Positions 1-8,350 of a DNA stretch of 17,530 nucleotides are shown here, in pieces. Made by a program: the position numbers and the translations under genes. Numbering within the stretch: position 1 is the first letter of the stretch; each line of letters begins with the position of its first letter. The notes under the pieces were generated by a model. The model was not told the origin of the DNA. It made no database searches and saw nothing but the letters and a program-made list of their open reading frames with translations. Source of the stretch: an uncultured Succinatimonas sp. (GTDB taxonomy: Bacteria; Pseudomonadota; Gammaproteobacteria; Enterobacterales; Succinivibrionaceae); contig CAJKNC010000025.1 of the NCBI GenBank assembly GCA_905201175.1, forward strand, positions 1 through 17,530, read 5' to 3'.

Positions 1-2622
1 TATCGCTTGTTTAAATTAAGAACTACCTGGCAGTATGCCTATGAAAACGGCTCGTGGCGCTATACTCCAGTCGAAGTAAGAATACCATTACGCTCAGGAA
101 CAATTGCCCTATCTGCCGAGCAGCTTGATAAGAGCTCCTTAAAGCTGGATCTTGAAGACGGCTGTTACTGTCTGGAGCTTGATAACCATAAAGCGCTAAC
201 CTCAATGCGCTTTTATAAAGGCTATTTCAACCCGGATAATGCCAATAAGCCCGAGCAATTCAGCGTAGGGCTGGATAAAAAGTCTTATATGCCAGGCCAG
301 GATGCTAAGCTCAGCTTCGAGCTTCCTTTCGACGGCTATGCAGATCTGACTTTAGGCACAAATAAATTAAGCTCAATTAGTCATTACAAGGTTAAGAAAG
401 GTAAAAATGAAATTCCCGTACATATAGACGAGAGCATGGGAACAGGTGTTCATGCCCTAATTTCCGTATATACGCAGGAGCAATCGACAAGTCCTTCCAT
501 CCGCACTCTAGGGCTTGCATATATACCTGTTGAAATTGAAAATTCAGCGCTTAAAATTGAAGCTGCAATTCCTGCTGCTATAAAGCCTAATGATACCGTA
601 GAAATCCCTCTAACTATCACAGGAGGCGAGGGAAAAACCTACTATACTGCAGCCTTAGTCGACGAGGGGATCTTAGGCCTGACGAATTTTAAAGCTCCGG
701 ATCCTTTAGCCTATTTAAATTCAGAAAAACTTTTCTCTCTTGATGTTTACGATCTCTACGGCTATTTAATAAATACTGCATCTGAATTAAAACAAGGGTA
801 TGGCTTAGATTCCTTAAATCTCAGCGCTAAGAAAAATAATACCTCTGTCTCCGCAAGAGAAAAACTTATAAGTCTTTATCAGGGAGTAACCGAGCTTAAG
901 AATGGCAAAGGTCTTATACGCTTCAAACTGCCTCAGCGCCAAAGCGGCGCTAAGCTTATGATCGTAGCCTGGAATGATACGGCCTTAGGATCTCTTAATG
1001 CTGATTTAAAAATCCGCGATAAAGTATCCATACATGCAGCCATTCCTCTGTATGCCTATGCTCAGGATGTCATCCAAAGCAATCTTGCCTTAACCAGCCT
1101 TGAAGATAAAAAAGCTGCCTACAGGCTCAGCCTTGTTTGTGAAGGTGCTCTTAAATGTGAAAGCAGCAGAGAGCTCACTTTAGAAAAATTACATGATAAA
1201 AAGCTGTTAAATTTCAAAATTGAAGCAGTAGGCACAGGAAACGGAGTGCTTAAGCTTAAGCTTCAAGGCAAAGATTATAATTTTACCGATAGCTACAGCG
1301 TCGAGGTTTTCCCCTCTGAGCTGCAATTTTTATCTTTTAATTTTTCAGATAAAAAGCAAGCGTTCCAGGTAAATGCTCAGGATTACATAAATATCTCTAA
1401 AACGCAAAGCTCTGTGCCTAATCTCATCTCAGAGACCTTGCTTTTAAAAACACTTGATGATGAAATTAAATCCTCATCTGATGCTTTTTATGCTTTAAAT
1501 ACACTTTTGCGCATTAAGGAATGCAGCTCTGACTTATATGCAAAATATCAAGCAGACATTGACTTAAAAATAAATTACGGCATAAAGCTCTTAACGGCGC
1601 TTACGAATTTAAGCGGATATTTAAATGATTTTTACGACAGCCGCTTAAGCTTAGATGCCGCTTATCTGCTAAGGAAGGCGGTATCAAACGGCTTTAAAGT
1701 TAATGCCGAAACTTTAAAATACGGAAAAGCCCTCATAGCTAATGTCTCTCAGAGCTACGAGCTTGACTTAGCATCCGCAGCTTTAAAATACAGAGCCTTA
1801 AGCGGCGAGAATGTTTTAGCCCAAAGCCGCTATCTCTTTGATACTCAAATAGAGCCTAATGCCGAGAGTCTCGCTCAATTTGCCTATATCTTTACAATAT
1901 TAGGCGATAAGGAACGCGCATTATCCGCAATAAGCAGGGGCATTGAGCAGCTAAAAAAATTCTCTGCACTTATAAAGGCTCAAAAATATGACGATGCCTC
2001 TCGCTTTACTGCAAAAGCTAAGCTTGATGCCTTAAATTTAATCGGAGCTTATTTAGGTATAGACAGCTATGAAAATATGCCATCATATTTAAAAGAAGCC
2101 TTAAAAACAAATATTCAGGGGCCTTTAAGCCCTAAAGCTATTGATTTGTATCTGGATATCTCAGCTAAGGCGCGGCATGCAGATAATTATCAAAATCTAA
2201 TTACTTACGGCAAAGCCTGTAAGGATCTTGAAGCTTCAGATAAGCTAAGCTTTAAGCGACAATACTTTAACGATAAAGGCGAAAGCATCAAATGGCAGGA
2301 TCTTAAGGCCGGTGATTTAATTACTGTAGTGGAGTCTATTAAATTTAAAGGTAAGCCTCCCTTAGATTTAACTAAGATTAGCTCCATTCCCGCTAACTTA
2401 AGCTTAATTGCAAATATGCCTTTTAGCGAAAAATTTGATAATTTGAAATTGCCCTATAGAAGCTATATAAAAAATGATCATTTAAAATACGAGCACTATC
2501 GATACTTTGATCGCGAGATCACTTCAGCTAGCCGCTATCTTGTGCTCTATAACGGCAGCTTTAAAGAAGCCCGCACTGTAATTTATGATGAAAATAACCC
2601 GGTTTTTATAAGCTGTGATTAA
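1..2622 (+). CDS. yfhM: YfhM-type alpha-2-macroglobulin, C-terminal part (5' end outside window)
   Basis: This is a bacterial alpha-2-macroglobulin, in this family a large periplasmic protease trap often found beside PBP1C. The frame is open from base 1 (Tyr-Arg precede the first possible start codon at 7), so the N-terminal half lies outside the window. Counting from the TTG codon at 7, the macroglobulin core signature VDEGILGLTNF sits near residues 218-228, followed by a YDLYG motif and a LPQRQSGAKLMIVAWND stretch that matches the A2M domain. Residues ~460-760 are helical, as in the thioester/toroid domain, and the last ~100 residues resemble the C-terminal receptor-like domain. No CxEQ thioester motif is visible where it would be expected, so the covalent trapping chemistry is probably absent. 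The stop overlaps or nearly touches pbpC, as in E. coli yfhM-pbpC. The family call is firm; mechanism is inferred. Confidence 0.88.
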   Translation, partial: YRLFKLRTTWQYAYENGSWRYTPVEVRIPLRSGTIALSAEQLDKSSLKLDLEDGCYCLELDNHKALTSMRFYKGYFNPDNANKPEQFSVGLDKKSYMPGQDAKLSFELPFDGYADLTLGTNKLSSISHYKVKKGKNEIPVHIDESMGTGVHALISVYTQEQSTSPSIRTLGLAYIPVEIENSALKIEAAIPAAIKPNDTVEIPLTITGGEGKTYYTAALVDEGILGLTNFKAPDPLAYLNSEKLFSLDVYDLYGYLINTASELKQGYGLDSLNLSAKKNNTSVSAREKLISLYQGVTELKNGKGLIRFKLPQRQSGAKLMIVAWNDTALGSLNADLKIRDKVSIHAAIPLYAYAQDVIQSNLALTSLEDKKAAYRLSLVCEGALKCESSRELTLEKLHDKKLLNFKIEAVGTGNGVLKLKLQGKDYNFTDSYSVEVFPSELQFLSFNFSDKKQAFQVNAQDYINISKTQSSVPNLISETLLLKTLDDEIKSSSDAFYALNTLLRIKECSSDLYAKYQADIDLKINYGIKLLTALTNLSGYLNDFYDSRLSLDAAYLLRKAVSNGFKVNAETLKYGKALIANVSQSYELDLASAALKYRALSGENVLAQSRYLFDTQIEPNAESLAQFAYIFTILGDKERALSAISRGIEQLKKFSALIKAQKYDDASRFTAKAKLDALNLIGAYLGIDSYENMPSYLKEALKTNIQGPLSPKAIDLYLDISAKARHADNYQNLITYGKACKDLEASDKLSFKRQYFNDKGESIKWQDLKAGDLITVVESIKFKGKPPLDLTKISSIPANLSLIANMPFSEKFDNLKLPYRSYIKNDHLKYEHYRYFDREITSASRYLVLYNGSFKEARTVIYDENNPVFISCD

Positions 2623-4597
2623 AAGAATTATGCTAATACTCCCTATAATCGCTGTTTTAGGGAGTATTTTTATCTCATCTATTCCAAAGCTTGATGTATA
2701 CGAGCAGAGATCTCTTGCCATTTATGACAGAGAAGCTAATCTTATAGCCTATAATCTCACAGCTGACGGCTACCTTAGGCTGAAAACTACAGCTGCAGAG
2801 GTAGATCCCCTTTATTTAAAGCTCCTGCTTGCAAGCGAAGATAAACGCTTTAAATTCCATCTAGGAGTCGACCCTTTAGCTGTCATACGTGCTTTTTTCT
2901 CTAATTTAAAAGCTGGCTCTATAGTCTCAGGAGCCTCTACTATTGCCATGCAGACGGCTAAAAACCTAAAGAAAGAGCTGCGCTGCGGCTATTACAATAA
3001 ATTAAGACAGGCTCTAGCGGCAGTTTATCTTACCTGTACTTTAGGACGAGAGGAAATTTTAAATATCTATCTCTCTACCGTGCCTATGGGAGGTAATCTT
3101 GAAGGAGTAAAAGCAGCTTCTTTAGCTTGGTTTGGTCATCTGCCAGATAAGCTCTCTCCTGCTGAAGCTGCACTTTTAGTAGCTCTGCCGCGCTCGCCTG
3201 AAAAATTACGTCCAGATAAATTCAGCAAAAGTGCCCGCTATTACCGCAATGAAGTATTGCGTCTGGGAGTTGCAGAAGGCGTAATAGCCGAAGATATTGC
3301 CAGTGCTGCTGCACGGGAGGACCTGCCTGTAAGAATGCAGAAAATTTATCAGGATGCCTTATGCCTAAAAAACTTTTTTAATACGCCTGATGTTTATGAA
3401 TATCATACCAACCTTGATCCCAAGATACAGGAGATCTTAAAGCAAGCCGCTCATGATTATCTGCAGGAAAAAAATGCCTTTGAAACTATGGCTGCAGTAG
3501 TTATAAATAATAAAACATTTGAGGTTACAGGCTATATAGGCTCAGCTAACACTAAGATTTCACTTATGGATCTTCCTCACGCCTTAAGATCGCCAGCTTC
3601 AGCCCTAAAGCCATTTATCTATGCCAAAGCCTTCGACAGCGGCCTGCTGCATCCTCAAACCATAGTTTATGACGAGCAAGAACAGTTTGGCGCCTGGGCG
3701 CCTAACAACTACTCCCGCAAATTTCACGGAGCCATCACCGCAAGCGAAAGCCTGGCAAATTCCCTAAACCTGCCCGTCATAGATATACTCTTAAAATTAG
3801 ATCCGCAAAGATTCTTCTTATGGATAAATACCCCTAAAAATTGGGTCAAAATCGCCCAAAATACTCGCCCCCATGCCGGTATTGGCTTAGGAGCCGTCAG
3901 TACGACTTTATTTGATCTTGCCAACTTTTATGCAGCGCTTGCTAATGACGGCTTATATGAAAATGCCCGGCTTCTGCAGCATGAGAGAAAATCTGCAACA
4001 TACCGCCTGCTCTCGGAGAGCTCTGCTCGTGCCACCTATGAAATCTTAAAAAAAGTCAGACGCCCGGATTTTGCTCCTGCCTCGGAAATCAGCTATAAGA
4101 CCGGCACCTCTTATCAGCATGCAGATGCCTATGCCATAGGCTCCCTTTATGATTATACAGCTGCCGTTTGGGTAGGCCGTCCTGACAATAGGCCAATGCC
4201 GATGAGGAAAACCGGGTTTTCTGCGGCTGCTCCTTACCTGTTTAAAATTTTAGAAGCAATACCGCAGCACAGAACTCCGAAAAAAGCTTTAGCGGAAAAC
4301 GGCGCCTTAAGCCGAGAACCGCCCTTATATTTAAGAACTTTTTACCCAAACGCCCTAAAAAATAAAGGATTAAAGATAGAATTTCCGCAAAATAACAGCA
4401 CCGTCAAGCCTGATTTTTACGGAAATATATATGTCATTACTAAAAATAAGCAAGGTGAATTAATCATGACTGTCAATGGAGAAATCATGCCGGATAATTA
4501 TTTCTCACCCCAGCGTGACGGCTATTACAGCGTTTGCGCCGCTGATGAAAGCGGCCAGCATGATTGCGCTAGCTTTAAGGTAGAGCTTGATCATTAA
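2615..4597 (+). CDS. pbpC: Penicillin-binding protein 1C (bifunctional transglycosylase/transpeptidase)
   Basis: This is a class A penicillin-binding protein of the PbpC subfamily, anchored in the inner membrane and acting on peptidoglycan in the periplasm. Residues 1-22 form an uncleaved signal anchor. The GT51 glycosyltransferase domain covers about 60-230, with catalytic Glu75 in the EDKRF motif, GASTIAMQ at 106-113 and GREEILNIYLS near 144. The transpeptidase domain has Ser329-x-x-Lys332 (SALK), SLN at 383-385 and KTGTS at 495-499, so both active sites look intact. A C-terminal BiPBP_C-like beta domain follows from ~585. At 660 residues it is shorter than E. coli PbpC (~770). The GTG at 2615 overlaps the yfhM stop by 8 bases; an ATG at 2630 is an equally plausible start, and neither has a strong Shine-Dalgarno. 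Expression is probably coupled to yfhM. Confidence 0.93.
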   Translation: MIKRIMLILPIIAVLGSIFISSIPKLDVYEQRSLAIYDREANLIAYNLTADGYLRLKTTAAEVDPLYLKLLLASEDKRFKFHLGVDPLAVIRAFFSNLKAGSIVSGASTIAMQTAKNLKKELRCGYYNKLRQALAAVYLTCTLGREEILNIYLSTVPMGGNLEGVKAASLAWFGHLPDKLSPAEAALLVALPRSPEKLRPDKFSKSARYYRNEVLRLGVAEGVIAEDIASAAAREDLPVRMQKIYQDALCLKNFFNTPDVYEYHTNLDPKIQEILKQAAHDYLQEKNAFETMAAVVINNKTFEVTGYIGSANTKISLMDLPHALRSPASALKPFIYAKAFDSGLLHPQTIVYDEQEQFGAWAPNNYSRKFHGAITASESLANSLNLPVIDILLKLDPQRFFLWINTPKNWVKIAQNTRPHAGIGLGAVSTTLFDLANFYAALANDGLYENARLLQHERKSATYRLLSESSARATYEILKKVRRPDFAPASEISYKTGTSYQHADAYAIGSLYDYTAAVWVGRPDNRPMPMRKTGFSAAAPYLFKILEAIPQHRTPKKALAENGALSREPPLYLRTFYPNALKNKGLKIEFPQNNSTVKPDFYGNIYVITKNKQGELIMTVNGEIMPDNYFSPQRDGYYSVCAADESGQHDCASFKVELDH

Positions 4598-4632
4598 GTG
4601 CCCCTTATCTCTTCAAAAGCATTTAAGCTAAA

Positions 4633-5391
4633 TTAGATAAAATCATAGATAATCTTAATGACAAAAATCACCATCACCCCTATCATCACAGGCAAGACTG
4701 CTTTGGAGCCTTTATGATCAAAAAAGCGTGTGCCTAAATAATTTCCCAGGATACTGAAAAATCCAGCCACCAGACCTAATAAAATTAAAACTGACGCATG
4801 AGATAAAAAGACAGCAAAGGCTGCTACATTAGTTGCCAAATTAATAGCTTTAGCTGTACCGTTAGCTTCTTTCAAGCTTAGATGAGCAATTAAAGTTAAA
4901 GCTAAAATTAAAAAAGTCCCGGTACCCGGGCCATAAAAGCCGTCATATATGCCTAAAGTAAAGGAAATCAAAATACATAAAACCTTCGTCTTATTTTGAC
5001 TATGAGGCTCCTGATTTTGGTTAAAAGGCTTGCTTCTCCATAAATAAACGGCAGTCAGCGGCAGAATTACCAGCATAATCAGCTTTAAGATCGTGTCATC
5101 GATAAACAGCACCAGGCGTGCTCCTAAAGCCGAGCCTAAAAAAGCAAAGATAACAAGCTGCAGGCTTCTTTTAAAATCAATATAGCCTTCTTTAGCATAG
5201 CGATACGTAGCTAAAAACGTTCCTAGCATAGAAGAAAATTTATTTGTGCCTAAAGCATAATGTACCGGCAGTCCGGAGATAAGATAGCCCGGCAGCGAAA
5301 TAAGTCCCCCGCCTCCTGCTACAGCATCGACAAAGCCGGCTATAAATACAAAGGGACATACTACAAGGTAGGTATAGATATCGACAGTCAC
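4633..5391 (-). CDS. TauE/SafE-family (YfcA-like) membrane permease
   Basis: This is an inner-membrane protein of the TauE/SafE (DUF81) family, implicated in export or import of small sulfur-containing or organic anions; the substrate here cannot be told. It is hydrophobic throughout, with about seven to eight membrane segments. It shows the internal duplication of the family: GFVDAVAGGGGLISLP at 19-34 is echoed by LGIYDGFYGPGTGTFLIL at 146-163, and GTNKFSS at 48-54 by the GTAKAINLATN stretch. The length, 252 residues, is typical. The start is GTG, supported by a strong GAGGAG at 5398-5403 six bases upstream. It converges with pbpC, leaving only 35 bases between the two stops, and no clear terminator is visible there. 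It seems to be a single-gene unit. YfcA of E. coli is the closest resemblance I recognise. Confidence 0.88.
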   Translation of the reverse strand: MTVDIYTYLVVCPFVFIAGFVDAVAGGGGLISLPGYLISGLPVHYALGTNKFSSMLGTFLATYRYAKEGYIDFKRSLQLVIFAFLGSALGARLVLFIDDTILKLIMLVILPLTAVYLWRSKPFNQNQEPHSQNKTKVLCILISFTLGIYDGFYGPGTGTFLILALTLIAHLSLKEANGTAKAINLATNVAAFAVFLSHASVLILLGLVAGFFSILGNYLGTRFFDHKGSKAVLPVMIGVMVIFVIKIIYDFI

Positions 5392-5471
5392 AGAAATCTC
5401 CTCAAAAAAAGTTTGTAAATACTAGCACAACTTTATTGAAGAGATAACGATTGCTCCAAAAGCTTACATTT

Positions 5472-5867
5472 TTAGTTTGCAGAAATAATATATTTTCCTG
5501 AAGTCAGTCTTACAAAGGTAACTTCTTCATATCCCTGCTGATTTTCACGCGGTACTTCATCTCTGAACTTCAGGTTAGTGTTGACCCAGACTTTTTTGGT
5601 CTCAGCACCCTTAGGGATATTATCCTTAGTGCAGTCATTGTATACATATACATTATGGATATCATTTATATTATCCAAAATAATCGGAGCTTCCTCTCCT
5701 GAGGCAAACACATACCAGCCTTCAGTCAGCCATTTAGTTTTATCCGTTCTGGCATTAATGGCTAGGGAACAATCCTCGCTTGATTCATTTTTAACATCAA
5801 TGCGCACTGAGGCGCAAGCACTCCCTACACTTAAGGCTATTAAGACTGCTAAAAGTAATTTTTTCAT
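5472..5867 (-). CDS. Small exported protein, DUF1036-like
   Basis: This is a 131-residue protein with a clear Sec signal peptide: MKKLL, a hydrophobic core, and a likely cleavage after ACA at residue 19. The mature ~112 residues contain LTEGWYVFASGEEAPIIL followed by NVYVYND. That pattern resembles DUF1036 proteins, which carry a W-x-S/T-EGW, a Pro/Gly turn and a YxYA-type strand. Function is unknown; a periplasmic beta-rich protein is the most I infer. The mature part has two cysteines (33 and 79) that could form one disulfide. The Cys at 18 lacks a proper lipobox, since Gly is at -3, so a lipoprotein is unlikely. The start has no strong Shine-Dalgarno. Its neighbours are unrelated: a permease downstream on the same strand and the thiamin operon upstream. 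It is probably transcribed on its own. Confidence 0.7.
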   Translation of the reverse strand: MKKLLLAVLIALSVGSACASVRIDVKNESSEDCSLAINARTDKTKWLTEGWYVFASGEEAPIILDNINDIHNVYVYNDCTKDNIPKGAETKKVWVNTNLKFRDEVPRENQQGYEEVTFVRLTSGKYIISAN

Positions 5868-6193
5868 ATAAATTAAACGCTAAAATCTCATTTCATAAAA
5901 TGAATAATAGCGCCATTCTCCTCTTTTAAATTTGACAAAATAACTTATTTTCTAAAGCTTAAGAATTCAGCAACAGATAGTCTTAAAAGACATAGCTTAA
6001 AAGCCTAGATATCAAAAGCTCTACAGACTATAGAGAACAGTTACGAGCCGCTTGCCCTTGAGAAGATGCTTTTGAAGAATTTTAATCTATTTTAGCGAAT
6101 ATCAGAGGAGCTATCAAATGGATAATTCTTTAGCTGCAGCTGTACTTATAAGTTAAGAAAATGAGCGTCTTAAAGAATAAGACTGCTGGCGCT
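5868..6193. other. Intergenic region without a recognised gene
   Basis: This AT-rich stretch lies between the small exported protein and the terminator of the thiamin operon. It contains a short palindrome, TTCAT-AAA-ATGAA, just upstream of the exported-protein gene. On the + strand an isolated AGAGGAG at 6100-6106 lies seven bases before ATG 6118, but that frame stops after 12 codons. A frame of about 26 codons without a start (around 6014-6094) reads like a coding fragment but is closed by stops on both sides. I recognise no RNA gene, and no family for the fragments. Confidence 0.5.
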
Positions 6194-6224
6194 AAAAGCC
6201 TTCATGAGCGGCATGAAAGCTTTT
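6194..6224 (-). terminator. Intrinsic terminator of the thiamin operon
   Basis: A 13-bp stem with one mismatch (AAAAGCCTTCATG at 6194-6206 pairing with CATGAAAGCTTTT at 6212-6224) encloses the 5-base loop AGCGG. Read on the minus strand, the hairpin ends in GGCTTTT about 15-45 bases after the thiH stop codon. The arm ends are A4 and T4, so it could also work in the opposite direction. Confidence 0.82.
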
Positions 6225-6239
6225 GCTGAGGCTTAGAAG

Positions 6240-7370
6240 CTAAGCGCTGATATTTTTAAAGTAAGTAGTAGAGGCATTTTGGAATACGGCTTCAAAGCCG
6301 TTCTTCTCCATAACTGACACCACCTCATCTACAGATCTGTCGTCATTTACAGTCCATTGCTCTAAATATTTACCCTTATGAGCATATCCGCCAGGCTCAG
6401 TTGAAGAGCCGGCTGAAAACGCCGTAATACCTACTGGCAGCAGGAGATCACGGAAAGCGGCGCTCTCTCGAGTTGAAATTGTCAGATCCAGCTCATTATC
6501 AAAAATACGCCAGGCGCAAATGATCTGTAAAAGCTTAGCATCAGATACCGGAGAATGAGGCTGAAATCCGCCGGCTGACGGTCTGATGCGCGGGAAGGAA
6601 ATACTTAAGTTGCTCTGCCAATAATGCTCGCGCATATATAAAACATGCATAGCCACAGCACAGAGATCAACCTTCCAGTTATAAAGGCCTAAAAGGGCGC
6701 CCATGCCGATTTTATCAATCTTTGCCTGACCTAAGCGGTCCGGAGTCTCCATTCTCCAACGCATGTCAGCCTTTTTGCCGCCTAAATGACAGGCTTTGTA
6801 GGTCTCAGGATGGTAGGTTTCCTGATAAACGGAAACGCTGTCTAAGCCTAAGCTCTTAAGCTCGGCATAATCCTCAGCGGACATCGGCTGCACTTCCATC
6901 TGCAAATAAGTAGCATGCTTGCGGGTTAACGGCAAAACCTCTCTGAAATACGGCATGCCGCAGCGATGTTCATTTTCTCCTGAGACCAAAAGAATATTGT
7001 AATATCCCATCTCATTCATCGCCTGCAGCTCTTCTTCGACCTCTTCTAAAGTCAAAACTACCCGCTTGAACTTATTTAATACAGAGAAACCGCAATAAGT
7101 GCATTTATTTGAGCATAAATTTGACAGATATAAAGGCAGGTACATATTGATGCAGCGGCCAAAACGCTTGCGCGTCAGCTGCATGGATTTTTGCACCATT
7201 ACATCCAAATAATGCTTGCGCGCATTTTCTGAAATCAATGCTGCAAAATCTTCAATAGTATGACGTCCTTCCTTGGCAATAGCATGCTCGACATCTGCAT
7301 CAGTTCTGCTGTCAACTAGAGAAATAAATTTATCGACATCAATCTTTGAGATTTCATCATAAAAACTCAT
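6240..7370 (-). CDS. thiH: 2-iminoacetate synthase (radical SAM tyrosine lyase) ThiH
   Basis: ThiH cleaves tyrosine with S-adenosylmethionine to give dehydroglycine (2-iminoacetate) and p-cresol, supplying the glycine-derived part of the thiazole to ThiG in the cytoplasm. It is oxygen-sensitive and is the usual choice in facultative or anaerobic enteric bacteria, in place of ThiO. The CX3CX2C radical-SAM cluster motif is Cys86, Cys90 and Cys93, inside YLSNLCSNKCTYCGFS. The length, 376 residues, matches E. coli ThiH (377). Its ATG overlaps the thiG stop by four bases (ATGA type), and a GGAGG lies seven bases upstream inside thiG. It is the last gene of the operon and is followed by the terminator at 6194-6224. 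Confidence 0.96.
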   Translation of the reverse strand: MSFYDEISKIDVDKFISLVDSRTDADVEHAIAKEGRHTIEDFAALISENARKHYLDVMVQKSMQLTRKRFGRCINMYLPLYLSNLCSNKCTYCGFSVLNKFKRVVLTLEEVEEELQAMNEMGYYNILLVSGENEHRCGMPYFREVLPLTRKHATYLQMEVQPMSAEDYAELKSLGLDSVSVYQETYHPETYKACHLGGKKADMRWRMETPDRLGQAKIDKIGMGALLGLYNWKVDLCAVAMHVLYMREHYWQSNLSISFPRIRPSAGGFQPHSPVSDAKLLQIICAWRIFDNELDLTISTRESAAFRDLLLPVGITAFSAGSSTEPGGYAHKGKYLEQWTVNDDRSVDEVVSVMEKNGFEAVFQNASTTYFKNISA

Positions 7371-8149
7371 TTCATAGCCTCCTTTAAGAAAGCTTCCATA
7401 GGAGAGGTAGCTCTTGCAGTTTCAGTTCTGCCGGCTAAGCCTGCTCTGTAAGCCATACGTCCTGCCTTGCAGGCACAGGCAAAAGCCTCTGACATTGCAA
7501 TGCAGTCGCCTGCTGCAGCGATAGCAGTATTAACCATAACCGCATCAGCGCCTAGCTCAAAGGCTAAGCTTGCCTCTGAAGGGGCTCCGATGCCGGCATC
7601 AACAATTACAGGCACATGGCTTTGCTCAATGATAATCTTGATCATCTGTACAGTTTCAATACCGCGTGCCGAACCAATCGGGGCTCCTAACGGCATGACA
7701 GCGCTTACGCCTAGATCTTCAAGTCTGCGAGCTAAAACCGGATCTGCTTGAATATAAGGAAACACCTTAAAGCCCTGCTTGACAAGCTCTTCGCATGCCT
7801 TAAAGGTTTCAAGCGGATCTGGCAATAAATACTTTACGTCAGGATGAACCTCTACCTTAATCCAATCGGTGCCTAAAGCTTCACGAGCTAAATTTGCTGC
7901 AAAAACAGCCTCTTTTGCATTTTTTGCTCCAGAGGTATTAGGCATCAGGGTAATGCCTAAGTCTAATAACGGCTTAATGATCTCATCTTTATGAGTACGC
8001 ATATCAATGCGCTTTACAGCCATAGTGGCAATCTGCGCACCTGATGCTGCGGCTGACGCATGCAAAGCTTCGCCAGAAGCATATTTACCAGTACCGATAA
8101 TAAGGCGGCTTTCAAATTCCTTTCCCGCTAAAATTAATTTATCTGACAT
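7367..8149 (-). CDS. thiG: Thiazole synthase ThiG
   Basis: ThiG condenses 1-deoxy-D-xylulose 5-phosphate, 2-iminoacetate from ThiH and the thiocarboxylate sulfur carried by ThiS into the thiazole phosphate. The 260-residue (beta/alpha)8 protein starts SDKLILAGKEFESRLIIGTGKY, the standard ThiG opening. The Schiff-base lysine is Lys98 in DWIKVEVHPD, followed by LLPDPLETFKACEELVKQGF. Phosphate-binding glycines appear in MPLGAPIGS and in VDAGIGAPSEA, with ADAVMVNTAIA near 200. The start is fixed by an AGGAGGT that overlaps the final two glycine codons of thiS, with three bases between the thiS stop codon and the thiG ATG. It lies between thiS and thiH, the partners it needs. Confidence 0.96.
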   Translation of the reverse strand: MSDKLILAGKEFESRLIIGTGKYASGEALHASAAASGAQIATMAVKRIDMRTHKDEIIKPLLDLGITLMPNTSGAKNAKEAVFAANLAREALGTDWIKVEVHPDVKYLLPDPLETFKACEELVKQGFKVFPYIQADPVLARRLEDLGVSAVMPLGAPIGSARGIETVQMIKIIIEQSHVPVIVDAGIGAPSEASLAFELGADAVMVNTAIAAAGDCIAMSEAFACACKAGRMAYRAGLAGRTETARATSPMEAFLKEAMK

Positions 8150-8152
8150 TGA

Positions 8153-8350
8153 TTAACCTCCTGCAACCATATTGAAAATATCAAGCGCCATGCCTTCCTT
8201 AAGTTCAAATTGCCCCCAGCTATTCTTAGGGACAATCTCGCCGTCAAAAGCTACTGCAACGCCCTGTAATGGCAAGCCTAAAGACTCAATAAGCTCTAAA
8301 AGAGTAGCTGCTTTAGTCTCTTTTACTTCATCATTTATACTAATGCGCAT
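8153..8350 (-). CDS. thiS: Sulfur-carrier protein ThiS
   Basis: ThiS is a ubiquitin-fold sulfur carrier whose C-terminal Gly-Gly is thiocarboxylated and donates sulfur to ThiG. The open frame extends upstream to 8449, but the conserved protein begins MRISINDEVKE at 8350. That ATG has GGAG at 8360-8363 with a nine-base spacer, and it gives 65 residues, against 66 in E. coli ThiS. The conserved features are GVAVAFDGEIVPKNSW and the ending NMVAGG. The gene overlaps the end of thiDE by 11 bases. Its usual activating enzyme ThiF is not encoded in this operon. Confidence 0.93.
   Translation of the reverse strand: MRISINDEVKETKAATLLELIESLGLPLQGVAVAFDGEIVPKNSWGQFELKEGMALDIFNMVAGG

Noticed and set aside
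5404..5431. Weak AT hairpin followed by T7 as terminator of the exported-protein gene
   Set aside because: The stem is short, bulged and without GC pairs, and the T run lies next to the permease ribosome site.
7467..7751. Opposite-strand frames over the thiamin genes (for example 7467-7751, 8788-9048, 10994-11254)
   Set aside because: They are antisense shadows of well-recognised genes, with no ribosome sites or family resemblance.
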